From assembly GCF_029867415.1 (NCBI RefSeq), contig NW_026705151.1:310001-374000 (forward strand): 64,000 nt of DNA, in the 5' to 3' direction. Origin of the DNA: Vicia villosa (Eukaryota > Streptophyta > Magnoliopsida > Fabales > Fabaceae). A program made the translations under genes and the position numbers. This document shows, in pieces, positions 1-12,055 of this stretch (position 1 is its first letter; every line of letters begins with the position of its first letter). The notes beneath the pieces were generated by a model. The model was not told the DNA's origin. It saw nothing but the letters and a program-made list of their open reading frames with translations, and did not search any database.

Positions 1-580
1 TTTTAAATAAGCAATTTTAACTTTTTATGCATTTTTAGTCAAGAAAATCACCAAAAATCAAAAAATATTAAAAAATCCAAAAAAAGAAGTTTTTAATCTT
101 ATTTGTCCTATTTTTAAAACTTTTTATAACGTAGGGAACAAGTCAATCTTATTAAATTAGTTTGATTTAATTTTTTATTAGAATTAAAACAAATTGATTT
201 TTGGGCTTTGATTTGGTACATAGTTTTACTATAATTATTTTTCTTCTAACCTAATTCATGATGATAAATAGGACTAACAATTCGTAGAACAATACTCCTT
301 TAGAATAGAATTCTAAAGAATTTTGACCCTCAAAATCGCAAATTCCTCTTTTTCTATTTTATTTGTTTTAATTTCTATTTTCATATTTTAAAAAAAATTA
401 AAAAAAATTGTAGTTTCGTGTTTTTATTTTATTTGATTTATAATCAGGTTTTTATATTTTTTTGATTTTATTTTAATCACTTTTTCTATTTTTCCATTTA
501 TTTTCTTAACCGTAACATTGCGTTGGTTTATGAACAGGTTTTCTATGGATAGACCAAGTGGTTGGTACCCTAATTGCTTT

Positions 581-673
581 TTTGGCCAAAAACCTTTTGG
601 TATTTGGCCAAATCAAGGTTATTCATATTTGGCCAAAAACTTTGTGGTATTTGGCCAAATCAAGGTTATTCGT
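581..673. repeat. Tandem pair of ~47-bp TTTGGCCAAA units
   Basis: Two head-to-tail copies inside the LTR, each with two TTTGGCCAAA palindromes and the phrase 'aatcaaggttattc'. This looks like local slippage or a duplicated subterminal motif. No coding is supported. Confidence 0.7.
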
Positions 674-950
674 AATTTTGTCCATAATTTAATTTGTTAA
701 ACCCCAATTCTTTTCTTGTGTTATTATTATTACTATTATTAATATTCTTATTCTTATTATTATTTTATTTTTTCAGGTACCTCCTTTGGCCAAAGGGGAG
801 CAGGTGTCAATTCTTCCTTACACTTATTTGTTTGCTTCATTGCTCTTGAAAACCTTGGTGAAATCTCTTTTTTAACCATTAATCCTAAAATATATATTAG
901 GTAGATTTTGTCCATTTTCATGAATTAGGGTTAGGATTTTATCACATTCT

Positions 951-1098
951 TTATTTTTAGGCTAATAATTATTTTTAGGCTAATTAATTTATTTTTAGGC
1001 TAATTAATTTATTTTTAGGCTAATAATTATTTTAGGCTAATTAATTTATTTTTAGGCTAATAATTATTTTTAGGCTAATTAATTTAATTTTAGGTTAA
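951..1098. repeat. Short tandem repeat 'ttaatttatttttaggctaa'
   Basis: About seven units of 17-20 bases, each carrying 'tttttaggctaat', vary slightly in length inside the Ogre-like LTR. Confidence 0.85.
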
Positions 1099-2322
1099 CC
1101 TTTAGAGATTTAGTGTTTATCGCCACAAATACTTTCAACCCTTCATTTTCTCTCGCGATTTCTTTTCTCACCTCATACTCCAATGTTTGACGCATGCTTG
1201 TTTCAATTCTCGGTCTTTGGGTAAAACTTGTTAATTTATTTATTTTTTGTCATTTAAATTCTAGAAAATGTGTATAGGTCACAAAAAGTTTTCTTGTAAT
1301 AGCCTTAGGTTTACATTTCTGCCTTTATTTTTGCATTTATTTTCCGCCTTTTCCCCCCGGTTTTTTGGTTTGTAATTCCCCCTCCCCGAAGCCTTGTAAT
1401 AGCGTAGGAACTTTTAATTCTGGCTTTATTTTTAACTGCGTGGTTAGTAACCCTAGGGAGTGATAAACCTTGAATTGAATTAAGAATCACTTGTTTACAA
1501 GATAAAATATCTGAACTGAATCACATGATTGTGCCACACACACACCTTTAGGGTAACCCTTCTTGTTGCCTGTTGCCTGTTGTCTTAATTTGTGAAAATA
1601 GTCAAGTCCCTCAAATACGAGGATACCTAAAGCAAATGTCGCTCTCAGTTCATAAATCATCATAAGATCATAGTCCCTTCGAAGTTAAAATGATCTAGTC
1701 CCTCGATGTTGCCTCGGTAATATGATGATTGTCCCAATTGCTAAGGTATCCTCGCCGGTTGCCTAAAATGACTATTCTATCTTTCCCTAAAGAGTACATA
1801 CCCTCTTTATGGTAGGGACAGTCTCATGGCGAACGATAACCCTCGATGACCCATTTCAAATCCAATGAAAGGACTACCTGCCCTCTTTATGGTATGGATA
1901 GCCCTTTCAAACTGAAAAGCTTAAAGAGCAGAAAGACATTAAACTTAGGGTAGGTGCTTTAAATTGCTTACTCACATTCAAATCAAAATTTCAAATGCTT
2001 TTCCCACTTCTTTTCAAATCAAATTAAAAAAGACTACACTTATTTACAAGTTAAAGTTCTTATTCAAGTTTTTCTATTCACACTCTACACTTCAAACGTT
2101 TTGAAAACTAAAAGTGAGCTAAGCAATTAAGAGCCCATGGATAACCATGGATACAAAGGGTGCTTACACCTTCCCTTTGTATAACTTACCCCCCGAACTC
2201 AATCTCTTTTAAAGGTCTTTTTCTGTTCTTTTAGCCTTTCTAAAATTGGATAAAATAAAAGTCTGTGGCGACTCTTGCTATCCGCAACATTTTTTAAAAG
2301 TCAGTTCTCCCATCGTGTTACA

Positions 2323-3280
2323 ATAAGCAAGAAATATAAAACTATAAATTAAATAAATAATAGAAACCTGAAAATAATACTTGAATTAATTCTAGAACTT
2401 GATATGCTTCGGTCAAATAATAATAAAAACAAGGAAATAAAATACTATGATCTAACGTAAGGTTAGATCCGGTAAAAATTACACAATAGTTTCTGATGTA
2501 GAAACTATTGTGAGAAAATAAATATCTGCCTAAAACTATAAAAAGAAGAAGGAAATAATAACTTGAACTTGAATGCTGGAAAATATTGCTGGAATCGAAA
2601 ATAGGAAAATTGGACGAGAGAAAATATGGCTAGGACTAAAAATGGTCCAACCCCTTTTACATGAATATTCAGTTCTTTATATCATGAGAATGGCTGATAA
2701 CTTCTCTCCTAAAAGCTCGCAGGTCCTCCGTCTCCATTTCCCAAAAATGTCGCCAGTTACGTGCGTGAAAGTTGCCAAGAATTTAGGCATTTGAGACGTG
2801 GGTCTGTAATTTAAAATATTTCTGTTAAGAGGACTTGAGACGTGGGTCTTGGACTTGGCGGGAAGTTGAGACGGCCATCTCATATGCTAGTGGGTTGGCC
2901 CACTTTGCTGGGACGGGCGCCTTAAGGCCCAATAAGACTGGGGGCAGGCACCTCAAGCCCTTTGTTTAATTTGGAGGCAGGCGCTTCCTCTTCTAAAGAG
3001 GAATTGGGCTTCGTGGGCTGGCCCTTTATTTTAACTTACTTTTTCTTGTCCCTCTCCTCCTATTTGCTGATTGTACTTCTCTTCATAAATCTCAATTTAT
3101 GATTTCTTTGAATGATTTCTTCTCAATTTTCCTTCTTTTCTCAAGCAATCCTTATTTAAACTAAATACCTGAAACATTAGAAATACCGGCATAATACTAA
3201 AATAAAGTAAGATAATAAAAGGAAAACATTGACACTATTTATGTAAATTAAGCCAAATATACTATATATTTTCGTGTTAT
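2323..3280. other. Non-coding stretch between LTR and copia remnant
   Basis: No convincing gene was seen. It holds two adjacent hairpins (2449-2512), a repeated 'gagacgtgggtct' phrase near 2793 and 2836, and a GC-richer patch at 2900-3030 with 'gggcaggc' repeats. Short open frames here have no recognisable family. Confidence 0.5.
2449..2512. repeat. Two adjacent perfect hairpins
   Basis: GATCTAAC/GTTAGATC (2449-2469) is followed by CACAATAGTTTCT/AGAAACTATTGTG, arms 2482-2494 and 2500-2512 with a 5-base loop. They may be a MITE end or a structured RNA. No terminator or gene is attached. Confidence 0.6.
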
Positions 3281-5079
3281 CATGCAGTGTTACAACTATC
3301 AAGGATTTGATCATTATGCTCAGGATTATCGAAAGAAGAAAGAACCAGGAGCAAAAGATAATGAAGAAGTGCAGTATGCACATGCTGGAGAAAGTGACTC
3401 AAATTATGTGTTATTCATGGCCAATACCTAATCGAGAAATGAACAAACCAACATGTGGTACCTGGATTCAAGATGCAGTAACCACATAACTTGAAATAAA
3501 AACTAGTTCACCAGGCTACATTAATCAATTGAGAAAGTGATAAAGTTTGCAAATGGAAGGCATGTTACATCAGGTGGAAAAGGAGACATATATGTGGTTA
3601 GAAAGGATGGTCGGAAAGCCAATATCCCTGATGTGTTGTATGTACCTTTGATGACAAGTAATTTTATAAGCATAGGTCAATTACTTACAAAAGGGTACAA
3701 CAGAAAGCTAGAAAAGAATTAAATGAAGGTGTATGTTGGTGAAGGAAGAATAACTCTGAAAGCACCATTAGAAGACAACAAAACCTTCAAAGTAGATATT
3801 AACATAATTGATCATCATTGTCTTAATTCGACTCTTAATGGAGACAAAGACTGGTTGTGGTATCACAGGTATGAACATCTAAACTTTAGAAGTTTAGGTA
3901 TGCTCAACTTGAAGAAGATGGTGTATAGCTTATCTCAGGTGAAGGAACCAAGTCACATGTGTGAGGACTACTGCAAAGAAAACTAGGAAAATATTCAAAC
4001 ATGACTTGCCTATGAGGTCGAAGGAAAATCTAGAGCTTATTCAGTCCGATGTGTGTGGACCTTTTGAAGTCAGATCGAATAAAGGTAATTGGTATTTCCT
4101 AACTTTCATAGATGAATTCATAAAACATATGTGGATCTATCTAATTGAAAGGAAGAGTTAGGTATTCACATTTCAAGAAGTTTAAGTTGCATGTCGAAAA
4201 ATAAAGCGAATGCAAACTAAAGAAACCAAGACCTGATGGTGGAAGTGAATATACTTCTATGGAATTTGCAAAATTCTAAATGAGGAAGGTATAAAGAATG
4301 AGGTCATTACACTCTATACACCTCGTCATAATGGTATAACTGAAAGGAAAATAGAAGTATACTGAACATGGCTATGAGTTGTAGAAAGATAAATAAATAC
4401 CAAAGAGATTTTGGGGATAAGCTGTTTCGACACTAGTGTACATACTCAATAGATGTCCAACTAAGAAGATAGTCGACAAGACACCTTATGAGGCTTGGAC
4501 AGGACATGATAGAAGCCAAATGTTAGTCATCTTAGAGTATTTGGATCAATGTGTTTGAGACATGTACTTGAGCAATTGAGGAAGAAGCTAAACGATTGAA
4601 ATCAGGCTATGGTGCTAATAGATTATCATTCAACTAATGCATACAAGTTATATTCACCAACTGATGATAAATTAGTTATCAGTAGATATGTTTTGGTGGA
4701 CAAAAGTAAAGGGTGGAATTAGAATCAGGGGCCACTTTGATATGAGCAAGATACAATCACACTTATTCTTGAAGAAGACCAACAGGATAAAACCACAACC
4801 ACTAAAAATAAAGAACCACTTGAGCATAGTGTTAGAAGATATGTTAGAACGAGAACTGGGTCGACAAGGCTAGCTGGATATAAGAGATTTCTAGATCAAG
4901 CAATTGACACAGATGGTGATCTCATAGAAGAAACAATGATGATGGTTGAATCGGAACCAATTGAGTTGGATCAAGCCATGATTGATTCAAATTGGTTGGC
5001 AGCCATGAAAGAAGAAGTCAAGGCAATCGAAAAGAACAAGCTGAAATTGAGGCCAAGTGGTAAAATTTCAAGTATAAGG
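3281..5079 (+). pseudogene. Ty1/copia gag-pol, 5' portion (decayed)
   Basis: The frames in order show a gag zinc knuckle with a damaged cysteine (C-Y-N-Y, near 3285), a protease-like segment (tract WIQDAVTT at ~3460), a GAG-pre-integrase segment (HRYEHLNFRSL near 3870) and the integrase core (SDVCGPF near 4048, FIDEF near 4110). Past 4160 the frame is broken repeatedly, and only short integrase-like and linker pieces continue to 5079. The 5' edge at ~3281 is abrupt, with no gag N-terminus or 5' LTR. The reading resumes at 9712 after the inserted element 5080-9706. It cannot encode a polyprotein. Confidence 0.85.
5075..5079. repeat. Target site duplication TAAGG (left)
   Basis: TAAGG directly precedes the left LTR and recurs at 9707-9711 after the right LTR. 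This proves the insertion into the copia remnant. Confidence 0.95.
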
Positions 5080-6528
5080 TGCTGAAGCGGTAAAGCGGCA
5101 AGCAAAAAGTAATAGGTATTATTTATTACCGGGTGATATAGGTTATATCGTATCGTAGTCCACAGAGATTGGTGATACCGAACTGCCGTTCGACGGTTTC
5201 TTATGGTATTGAGTTTGGGTTAAAATGGGTTGAAAGCAAACAAGTAAAAATTAACATATGAACATAAAAAGAATTCATTCTTGATAGAGAATAGCTTATT
5301 TGGTTTGAATCTAAACTACTCCTCACAAACTTAGATTTATCACTCCGCCGTACTCAATCTACAATACTCGTCAGAATCACCACATATCCCTCACATCAAT
5401 GTCCATGTCTGCAACACCGACGGAAATTCAACTATATTGCTCTTTCGACGATGTCTCCACCGATCGAACAACACAGAGACATTAAACTCAGATATTATGT
5501 GGATGTTAACCCTAATCCTATGTCTAGAATCAAAAGCTAACAGATATCCCCCTAATCAAGATCTATGGTGTCCATGTCTGCAACAACACAAATCCAGAGC
5601 ATTTAAGCAAAAAGATCAAGGAAACACCGATTAAGATTTGTAAAGCAAATATATTATACAACTAGTACAAAGAGTAACAAACATCCATGTGTTTAGAGTA
5701 AACTTACAAACAAACCCAACAAAAATGGTTACAAAGAGAAGAGGAGGAGGAGAAAACCAAATCTTTCGCGGTGTCAATCACGATCAATCGAGCTCCCGAC
5801 CAAGAATCTTCCGATTACAAGCCACAAATGTTGTTTTCTAAGCTCAATCTACCAAAAATGACCTAGGATGAGTTGGGGTTCAAAAATACCCAAAACATAC
5901 CTAAAAGATATGATTTTACAACATATATACAAAACTGAAAATTGCAGACCGCGCTAAGCGCGCCCAGCGCGCTAAGCGGGCTGCTTTTTATTTTTCTTAG
6001 ACCGCCAGACCGCGCTTAGCGCCAAAAACCCGCGCTAAGCGCCCAACTTTCTGCCAAATGGGTCAAAAATGCTCCCAGAGCCCGCTTAGCGCGGTCAAGC
6101 CCGCTTAGCGCGCTCAACAGAACAGCAAATCTTGTTTTGGTCATATCTTGAGAACCGTAACTCCGATTTGCGCCCGGTTCGAAGCGTTGGAAAGCTTATT
6201 CCATGATCTATCTAACAATGAACAAATTGCAACCAAATTGATGAATTTGATCATCCTTATTTTGAGCCTTGCCCATCGATGAATTGGTAAAATCGCGTGT
6301 TCGCCGCCGTGTCTTCGACACTTTATTCCTCAAAGCTTCGAACACACATAAATACCTACAAAAAGACAACAAAACTATCAAATAATATATATTTACACGA
6401 AAACGTAACAAAACACAAACGATACAAATATACACAAAAACGGGGAATTATTCAAACGGTATTAACAAAAAGTATCGATAAGTGCCACTATTTACAAACA
6501 CAAAATAACTACATTTTGGCACTTAACA
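5080..6528 (-). repeat. LTR of young element (3' LTR in its own sense)
   Basis: Begins TGCTGAAGCGG and ends CACTTAACA on the plus strand, so it has TG..CA ends on both strands. It is the same length as the copy at 8258-9706 and no difference was found by eye. It holds the GC-rich palindromic array (5948-6116) and the CCGTAACTCCG-type motif (6141-6200). Confidence 0.95.
5948..6116. repeat. GCGCTAAGCGC palindromic array in LTR
   Basis: Six to seven copies of a near-palindrome built on GCGCTAAGCGC or CGCTTAGCGCG occur in 170 bases, strikingly GC-rich in an AT-rich region. The identical array recurs at 9126-9294. Confidence 0.85.
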
Positions 6529-6540
6529 ACTCTCCCCAAC
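6529..6540 (-). other. Polypurine tract
   Basis: On the minus strand, GTTGGGGAGAGT abuts the LTR that starts TGTTAAGTG. This is the expected plus-strand priming site. Confidence 0.85.
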
Positions 6541-8236
6541 TTGAATTTGTTTGTCCTCAAACAAGGCCAAACACTCAAAGAATCAAAAGTAAAAATCCAA
6601 AGAATCAAGAATCAACACAGTTTAGAAAACGAAACAATTGCACAGTTCAAACCAAAAACGTACAAACAAAGTAAAAACTTACCACAATCCTACAACGACG
6701 CATGAAAATGAAACCAATCGTAAGTACAATAATCATACAAAACATTCTAAACAAAAACAAGCTCAATAATGAATCACGCCTAGAAAAAAACTCATCGGTA
6801 GATGGAAAACACCGAAAGGCGAGGACTTTGACACACACCCGACAATCTTGCAAACAATAGACAAAATTATGCATTCATCCAAAAATAGTATCAAAAATGA
6901 AACGGCACGAATCACAAGGGCTTTCAAGGTTGTAATGTGGCTCGGTTAACAAACAAGTGATAAGTCCTAAAGCTAATTGAAACAAAAAAACTTGCCTAAA
7001 CCTAAGGGAGTAATTACTTCCACAAAGTTTCAAACAATATAATTTCAATCAAACTTCTTCTTTATCACAAATTGTCAAACCAAAACATAATACTTATTAG
7101 CACACTCTTATTCCAAACTCTTTTTGTTCTTTTCTTTTTCAAACTTTTCTCTTTTTTCTTTCTTTTTCCTTTCTTTATTTCTCACATTTTTTTTTCTTTT
7201 TCTTTTTCTTTTCTTTCCACTACCTCATATCAATCACATCATAAAGAGGCAAACACCTTCTCCCCAACTTGAATTCAACCATAACATAAAGTGAATACTC
7301 CCTACTTTCTAAGGCAAGGTAAAAATTCAAACTATAAATCATAGTTGAGGGTTCAAGAAACAAAGAATCAACATCCAAACACAATTGAAAACCAAACGCT
7401 CATAGACAAGCATTAAGCAAAAACAATATGGATATTGACAAAAAGGCTCAAAGGGGGTTACTAATGCTCACACACTCACAAGGTGAATTGATATTTGGCT
7501 ATGGTAGTTGTGCTCAAAATGAAACAAAAATGCCTTGATCACTTTCTTACATTTATACAATCAATACAAACAAAAGATTTAACATAATAAAATCCAGTTA
7601 AAACAAGAGTTGTGGTCTCCAGCATATGTAAATAATGGAAAGCTACCTCACAAAAAAGGTGGGAACTAAAGTGATTCACAAATGAACAAGTATACAAAAG
7701 AATGAATGGCATAAAAGTTGTAAAAAGCCTAAGTATCATGAATATGCTAAAGTCTAGAAAGCGGTAAACACATACCTTGAACGTGTACAAAACTTTAACA
7801 AAATCATTACCATACACTCGCAAGTCGAAACGATCAAACTTGGAAAATCACCTCAAATTCCTCAAGCTACTCAAAACAAGCTCAAAGACAAACACACAAC
7901 TATTAATATACACAAACTAAAAAACCAGATGAAATTGTCTAAACTAAACATAAACTAAAAAGAATAAACATGCTTGTTTTACGTCGTAAGCTCGACGCCT
8001 GTTATTTAAGAACGTTCCTCCAAGTCACTTCCACCCGGTTATTCCTAACCACACACAAGCAAACGTGAAAGGAACCAAACAATGATATAACAAATTTATA
8101 AATATAGAAAACGTGTGCAAGTATAGTAAACATATACAAGTATCAATATAAACAAGTGAGAATATACAATATGTGCGATATATACAAAACTCAACACTAA
8201 AGAAACTATCGCAATGCAAATTCAATAAAACACCAA

Positions 8237-8254
8237 TCCCCGGCAACGGCGCCA
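8237..8254 (-). other. Primer binding site for tRNA-Asp
   Basis: The plus strand reads TCCCCGGCAACGGCGCCA, as in the 3' end of plant tRNA-Asp(GTC) including CCA. The minus strand is therefore its complement, three bases inside the LTR edge. The 18-base match is recalled from established tRNA sequence and was not searched. Confidence 0.9.
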
Positions 8255-8257
8255 TTT

Positions 8258-9706
8258 TGCTGAAGCGGTAAAGCGGCAAGCAAAAAGTAATAGGTATTAT
8301 TTATTACCGGGTGATATAGGTTATATCGTATCGTAGTCCACAGAGATTGGTGATACCGAACTGCCGTTCGACGGTTTCTTATGGTATTGAGTTTGGGTTA
8401 AAATGGGTTGAAAGCAAACAAGTAAAAATTAACATATGAACATAAAAAGAATTCATTCTTGATAGAGAATAGCTTATTTGGTTTGAATCTAAACTACTCC
8501 TCACAAACTTAGATTTATCACTCCGCCGTACTCAATCTACAATACTCGTCAGAATCACCACATATCCCTCACATCAATGTCCATGTCTGCAACACCGACG
8601 GAAATTCAACTATATTGCTCTTTCGACGATGTCTCCACCGATCGAACAACACAGAGACATTAAACTCAGATATTATGTGGATGTTAACCCTAATCCTATG
8701 TCTAGAATCAAAAGCTAACAGATATCCCCCTAATCAAGATCTATGGTGTCCATGTCTGCAACAACACAAATCCAGAGCATTTAAGCAAAAAGATCAAGGA
8801 AACACCGATTAAGATTTGTAAAGCAAATATATTATACAACTAGTACAAAGAGTAACAAACATCCATGTGTTTAGAGTAAACTTACAAACAAACCCAACAA
8901 AAATGGTTACAAAGAGAAGAGGAGGAGGAGAAAACCAAATCTTTCGCGGTGTCAATCACGATCAATCGAGCTCCCGACCAAGAATCTTCCGATTACAAGC
9001 CACAAATGTTGTTTTCTAAGCTCAATCTACCAAAAATGACCTAGGATGAGTTGGGGTTCAAAAATACCCAAAACATACCTAAAAGATATGATTTTACAAC
9101 ATATATACAAAACTGAAAATTGCAGACCGCGCTAAGCGCGCCCAGCGCGCTAAGCGGGCTGCTTTTTATTTTTCTTAGACCGCCAGACCGCGCTTAGCGC
9201 CAAAAACCCGCGCTAAGCGCCCAACTTTCTGCCAAATGGGTCAAAAATGCTCCCAGAGCCCGCTTAGCGCGGTCAAGCCCGCTTAGCGCGCTCAACAGAA
9301 CAGCAAATCTTGTTTTGGTCATATCTTGAGAACCGTAACTCCGATTTGCGCCCGGTTCGAAGCGTTGGAAAGCTTATTCCATGATCTATCTAACAATGAA
9401 CAAATTGCAACCAAATTGATGAATTTGATCATCCTTATTTTGAGCCTTGCCCATCGATGAATTGGTAAAATCGCGTGTTCGCCGCCGTGTCTTCGACACT
9501 TTATTCCTCAAAGCTTCGAACACACATAAATACCTACAAAAAGACAACAAAACTATCAAATAATATATATTTACACGAAAACGTAACAAAACACAAACGA
9601 TACAAATATACACAAAAACGGGGAATTATTCAAACGGTATTAACAAAAAGTATCGATAAGTGCCACTATTTACAAACACAAAATAACTACATTTTGGCAC
9701 TTAACA
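8258..9706 (-). repeat. LTR of young element (5' LTR in its own sense)
   Basis: 1449 bases at a constant offset of 3178 from the left LTR. Every line compared by eye was identical. It holds the second copy of the palindromic array and of the CCGTAACTCCG motif (9319-9378). Confidence 0.95.
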
Positions 9707-9711
9707 TAAGG

Positions 9712-10948
9712 CAAGACTAGTTGCGAGTGGTTTTCTACAAAAGCTTGGTGTCGACTTCAATAAAGTCTATGCACCTGTTGCAAGGCTGGAGACAATCAGA
9801 TTGTTGTGTCAACTGCAACATACAAAATATGGAAGATACATTAATTAGATGTAAATTCAACATTTCTGAATAGACCATTGAAATAAGAGGTCAATGTTAG
9901 TCAACCACCAGGATTTGAAATTAAAGGGCAGGAGTCAATGGTGTGCAGATTGAGGAAGGCTTTATATGGTTTGAAGCAAGCCCAAGGGATTGAAATAGAA
10001 CAATAGACAACTTCCTAGTTAAGGCAGGTTTCACAAAGTGTGTTTCAAAATACGGAGTATACATAAATAATGTAGATAGGGACAGTCGAATCATTCTATG
10101 ATTGTACGTGGATGATTTGTTGATCACATGTGCAAATGAGGCAGAGATACATAGAGTCAAGTCGAAGTTGATGCATGAATTTGAAATGTCCGACCTAGGT
10201 AATTTGTCATATTTCTTATGAAAGGAGTTTAAAGACACAAGTGAAGGAGTGTTCTTGCACCATAAGAAGTATGCTCAAGATATCTTGAAGAGGTTCAAGA
10301 GGAGCAATTGTAATGCAGCTATCACACCATTGGAAACTGGAGCAAAGTTAAAAAGAAAAACAAATTATGAGTTTGTAAATGCGATATTATACAAAGAAAC
10401 CATTATATCTCTAAGGTACTGATGCAATACCAGACTTGATATTTGTCAAAGTGTTGGACTTTTGAGCATGTTTATATAGAAGCCACAAGTGTGTCATCTT
10501 ACAGCAACCAACAGGGTGCTGAGATACATAAAGGGGACAATCGAAAATGGTGTGCTGCTGCCAAATGTAAGGAACATGAAGAATAATGCATAAGTGAATG
10601 GTTTCAAGACGAGAAGAAGAGTATTGCATACTAAATATTCATTATTGGAGGTGCTCTAATTGGAGCTCAAGAAAGAAAAACATTGTGGCTTTGTCATCTT
10701 GGGAAGCTGAGTACGTGGCTACATTGCATGCTGCATGTCAAGCAGTATGGATAGAGATGTTGCTTGAAAAGCTCAAGATCATAGAACCTAAGAAAATGAA
10801 GTTGTTTATCGATAACAAGTCAGCTATCGACATGACAAATCACCCTATGTGTCATAGTCGAAGTAAGCACATATACAGGAAGTATCATTTTCTTAGGGAT
10901 CGAGTAAATAAAAGAAAGCTTGAACATGAACATTGCAAGACAAAATGA
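9712..10948 (+). pseudogene. Ty1/copia reverse transcriptase and RNase H (decayed)
   Basis: Continues the copia polyprotein after the insertion. The RT start (KARLVA.GF, then [12 protein letters not shown]) lies at ~9712-9800, the catalytic YVDD-like tract (YVDDLLITC) near 10105, and the segment FEMSDLGNLSYF near 10180. The RNase H tail with VALSSWEAEYVA, then IDNKSAIDM, is open at 10598-10948. Stops and frame changes lie between the blocks (for example near 10080, 10220 and 10400-10600). Autonomous activity is lost. Confidence 0.9.
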
Positions 10949-11278
<330 letters not shown>

Positions 11279-12007
11279 AGCATACGAGTAAACGAGCTTT
11301 AACACTTTCTCTCTTTGAGACTTCAAGATCATTTGGTTGAACTATTTTTACTGATAAGTCTTGAACTATTTTTTTGACCAATTATCATCATCATAAGCTT
11401 TACTTGACAGTTGAAATCAATTCTCCTTGTAAAAAAACTCTTAACATCCAAAAACTATTTAACTTATAAAAGTTGTCAAAATACATATTCTTTATAAATA
11501 CCTTAAATATTTTGGATATATATTTTTCATAATCATGATTATGTTTATTGTATGATTATTTTATGGTAATTAATTCCTACTTTGGATAAAATTTATAATT
11601 GTACAATAATGAGTCATCATATTTTCATATAAAAATCAATTGTTTGTTTTAAATATTTTTGTCATAGTATTATTTAAAAGTTAATAATATGTTACTAAAT
11701 GATGTTATACAAATTTGTCATGCAACCTGATTTGTATAATAAATGCTAATAAAACACACAACTAAATGAAATATTCTCGAATCTTTTCATTTAATAGCCA
11801 AAAGGGCAGAACCGTCATTGCAAATCAATTTTTAATTTTGTATCACCTGCTTCGTATACTACTGTACTCATTCATTTTCTAGCAACGCAACACACACTCA
11901 ATGCATGCAAACGGCAATCAATAACCAAGGCAGCTAAGATAGCCAATTGCGGCAAAACCCTCGGATTGATGACGTGGTAAACTGCGCCCACCCTCATTCT
12001 CCCTAAA

Positions 12008-12011
<4 letters not shown>
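11279..12011. other. AT-rich intergenic DNA upstream of HMG-box gene
   Basis: No coding or recognised repeat was seen. The last 150 bases (about 11860-12011) are less AT-rich and probably form the proximal promoter of the gene at 12056. No clear TATA box was picked out. Confidence 0.4.

Positions 12012-12042
<31 letters not shown>
12012..12042. promoter_or_regulatory. (CT)n tract in 5' leader of HMG-box gene
   Basis: About 15 CT units end 14 bases before the start codon, in the likely 5' leader. Such pyrimidine tracts are common in plant leaders. A regulatory role is inferred only. Confidence 0.5.
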
Positions 12043-12047
<5 letters not shown>

Positions 12048-12055
12048 TTACCGCC

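Larger units (their letters stand above)
1..2322 (+). mobile_element. Ogre-like LTR, 3' part (5' end off window)
   Basis: The last ~900 bases closely match the end of the long LTR at 54818-58647: the same run of 'ccctctttatggtatgg', 'agcccatggataaccatgg' and 'gactcttgctatccgcaac' blocks, ending in TTACA. No primer binding site or coding follows 2322, so this is a 3' LTR or a solo LTR rather than a 5' LTR. The Ogre assignment rests on general resemblance to legume Ogre LTRs and was not searched. The start lies outside the window. Confidence 0.7.
5080..9706 (-). mobile_element. Complete non-autonomous LTR retrotransposon (LARD-like)
   Basis: 4627 bases, flanked by the 5-bp duplication TAAGG. 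It has two 1449-bp LTRs, a primer binding site next to the right LTR and a purine tract next to the left LTR, so it is transcribed on the minus strand. The 1729-bp internal region (6529-8257) has no gag, protease, integrase or reverse transcriptase. It has only short unrelated frames and a long pyrimidine-rich stretch on the plus strand (about 7110-7220). It must use proteins from a partner element. The LTRs look identical, so the insertion is recent. The tRNA-Asp primer suggests an Athila/Tat-type partner, by inference only. Confidence 0.93.

Noticed and set aside
5437..5634. 65-residue frame, repeated exactly at 8615-8812
   Set aside because: It lies in the two LTRs of the young element, so its repetition reflects the LTRs and not gene conservation. 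No family resemblance.
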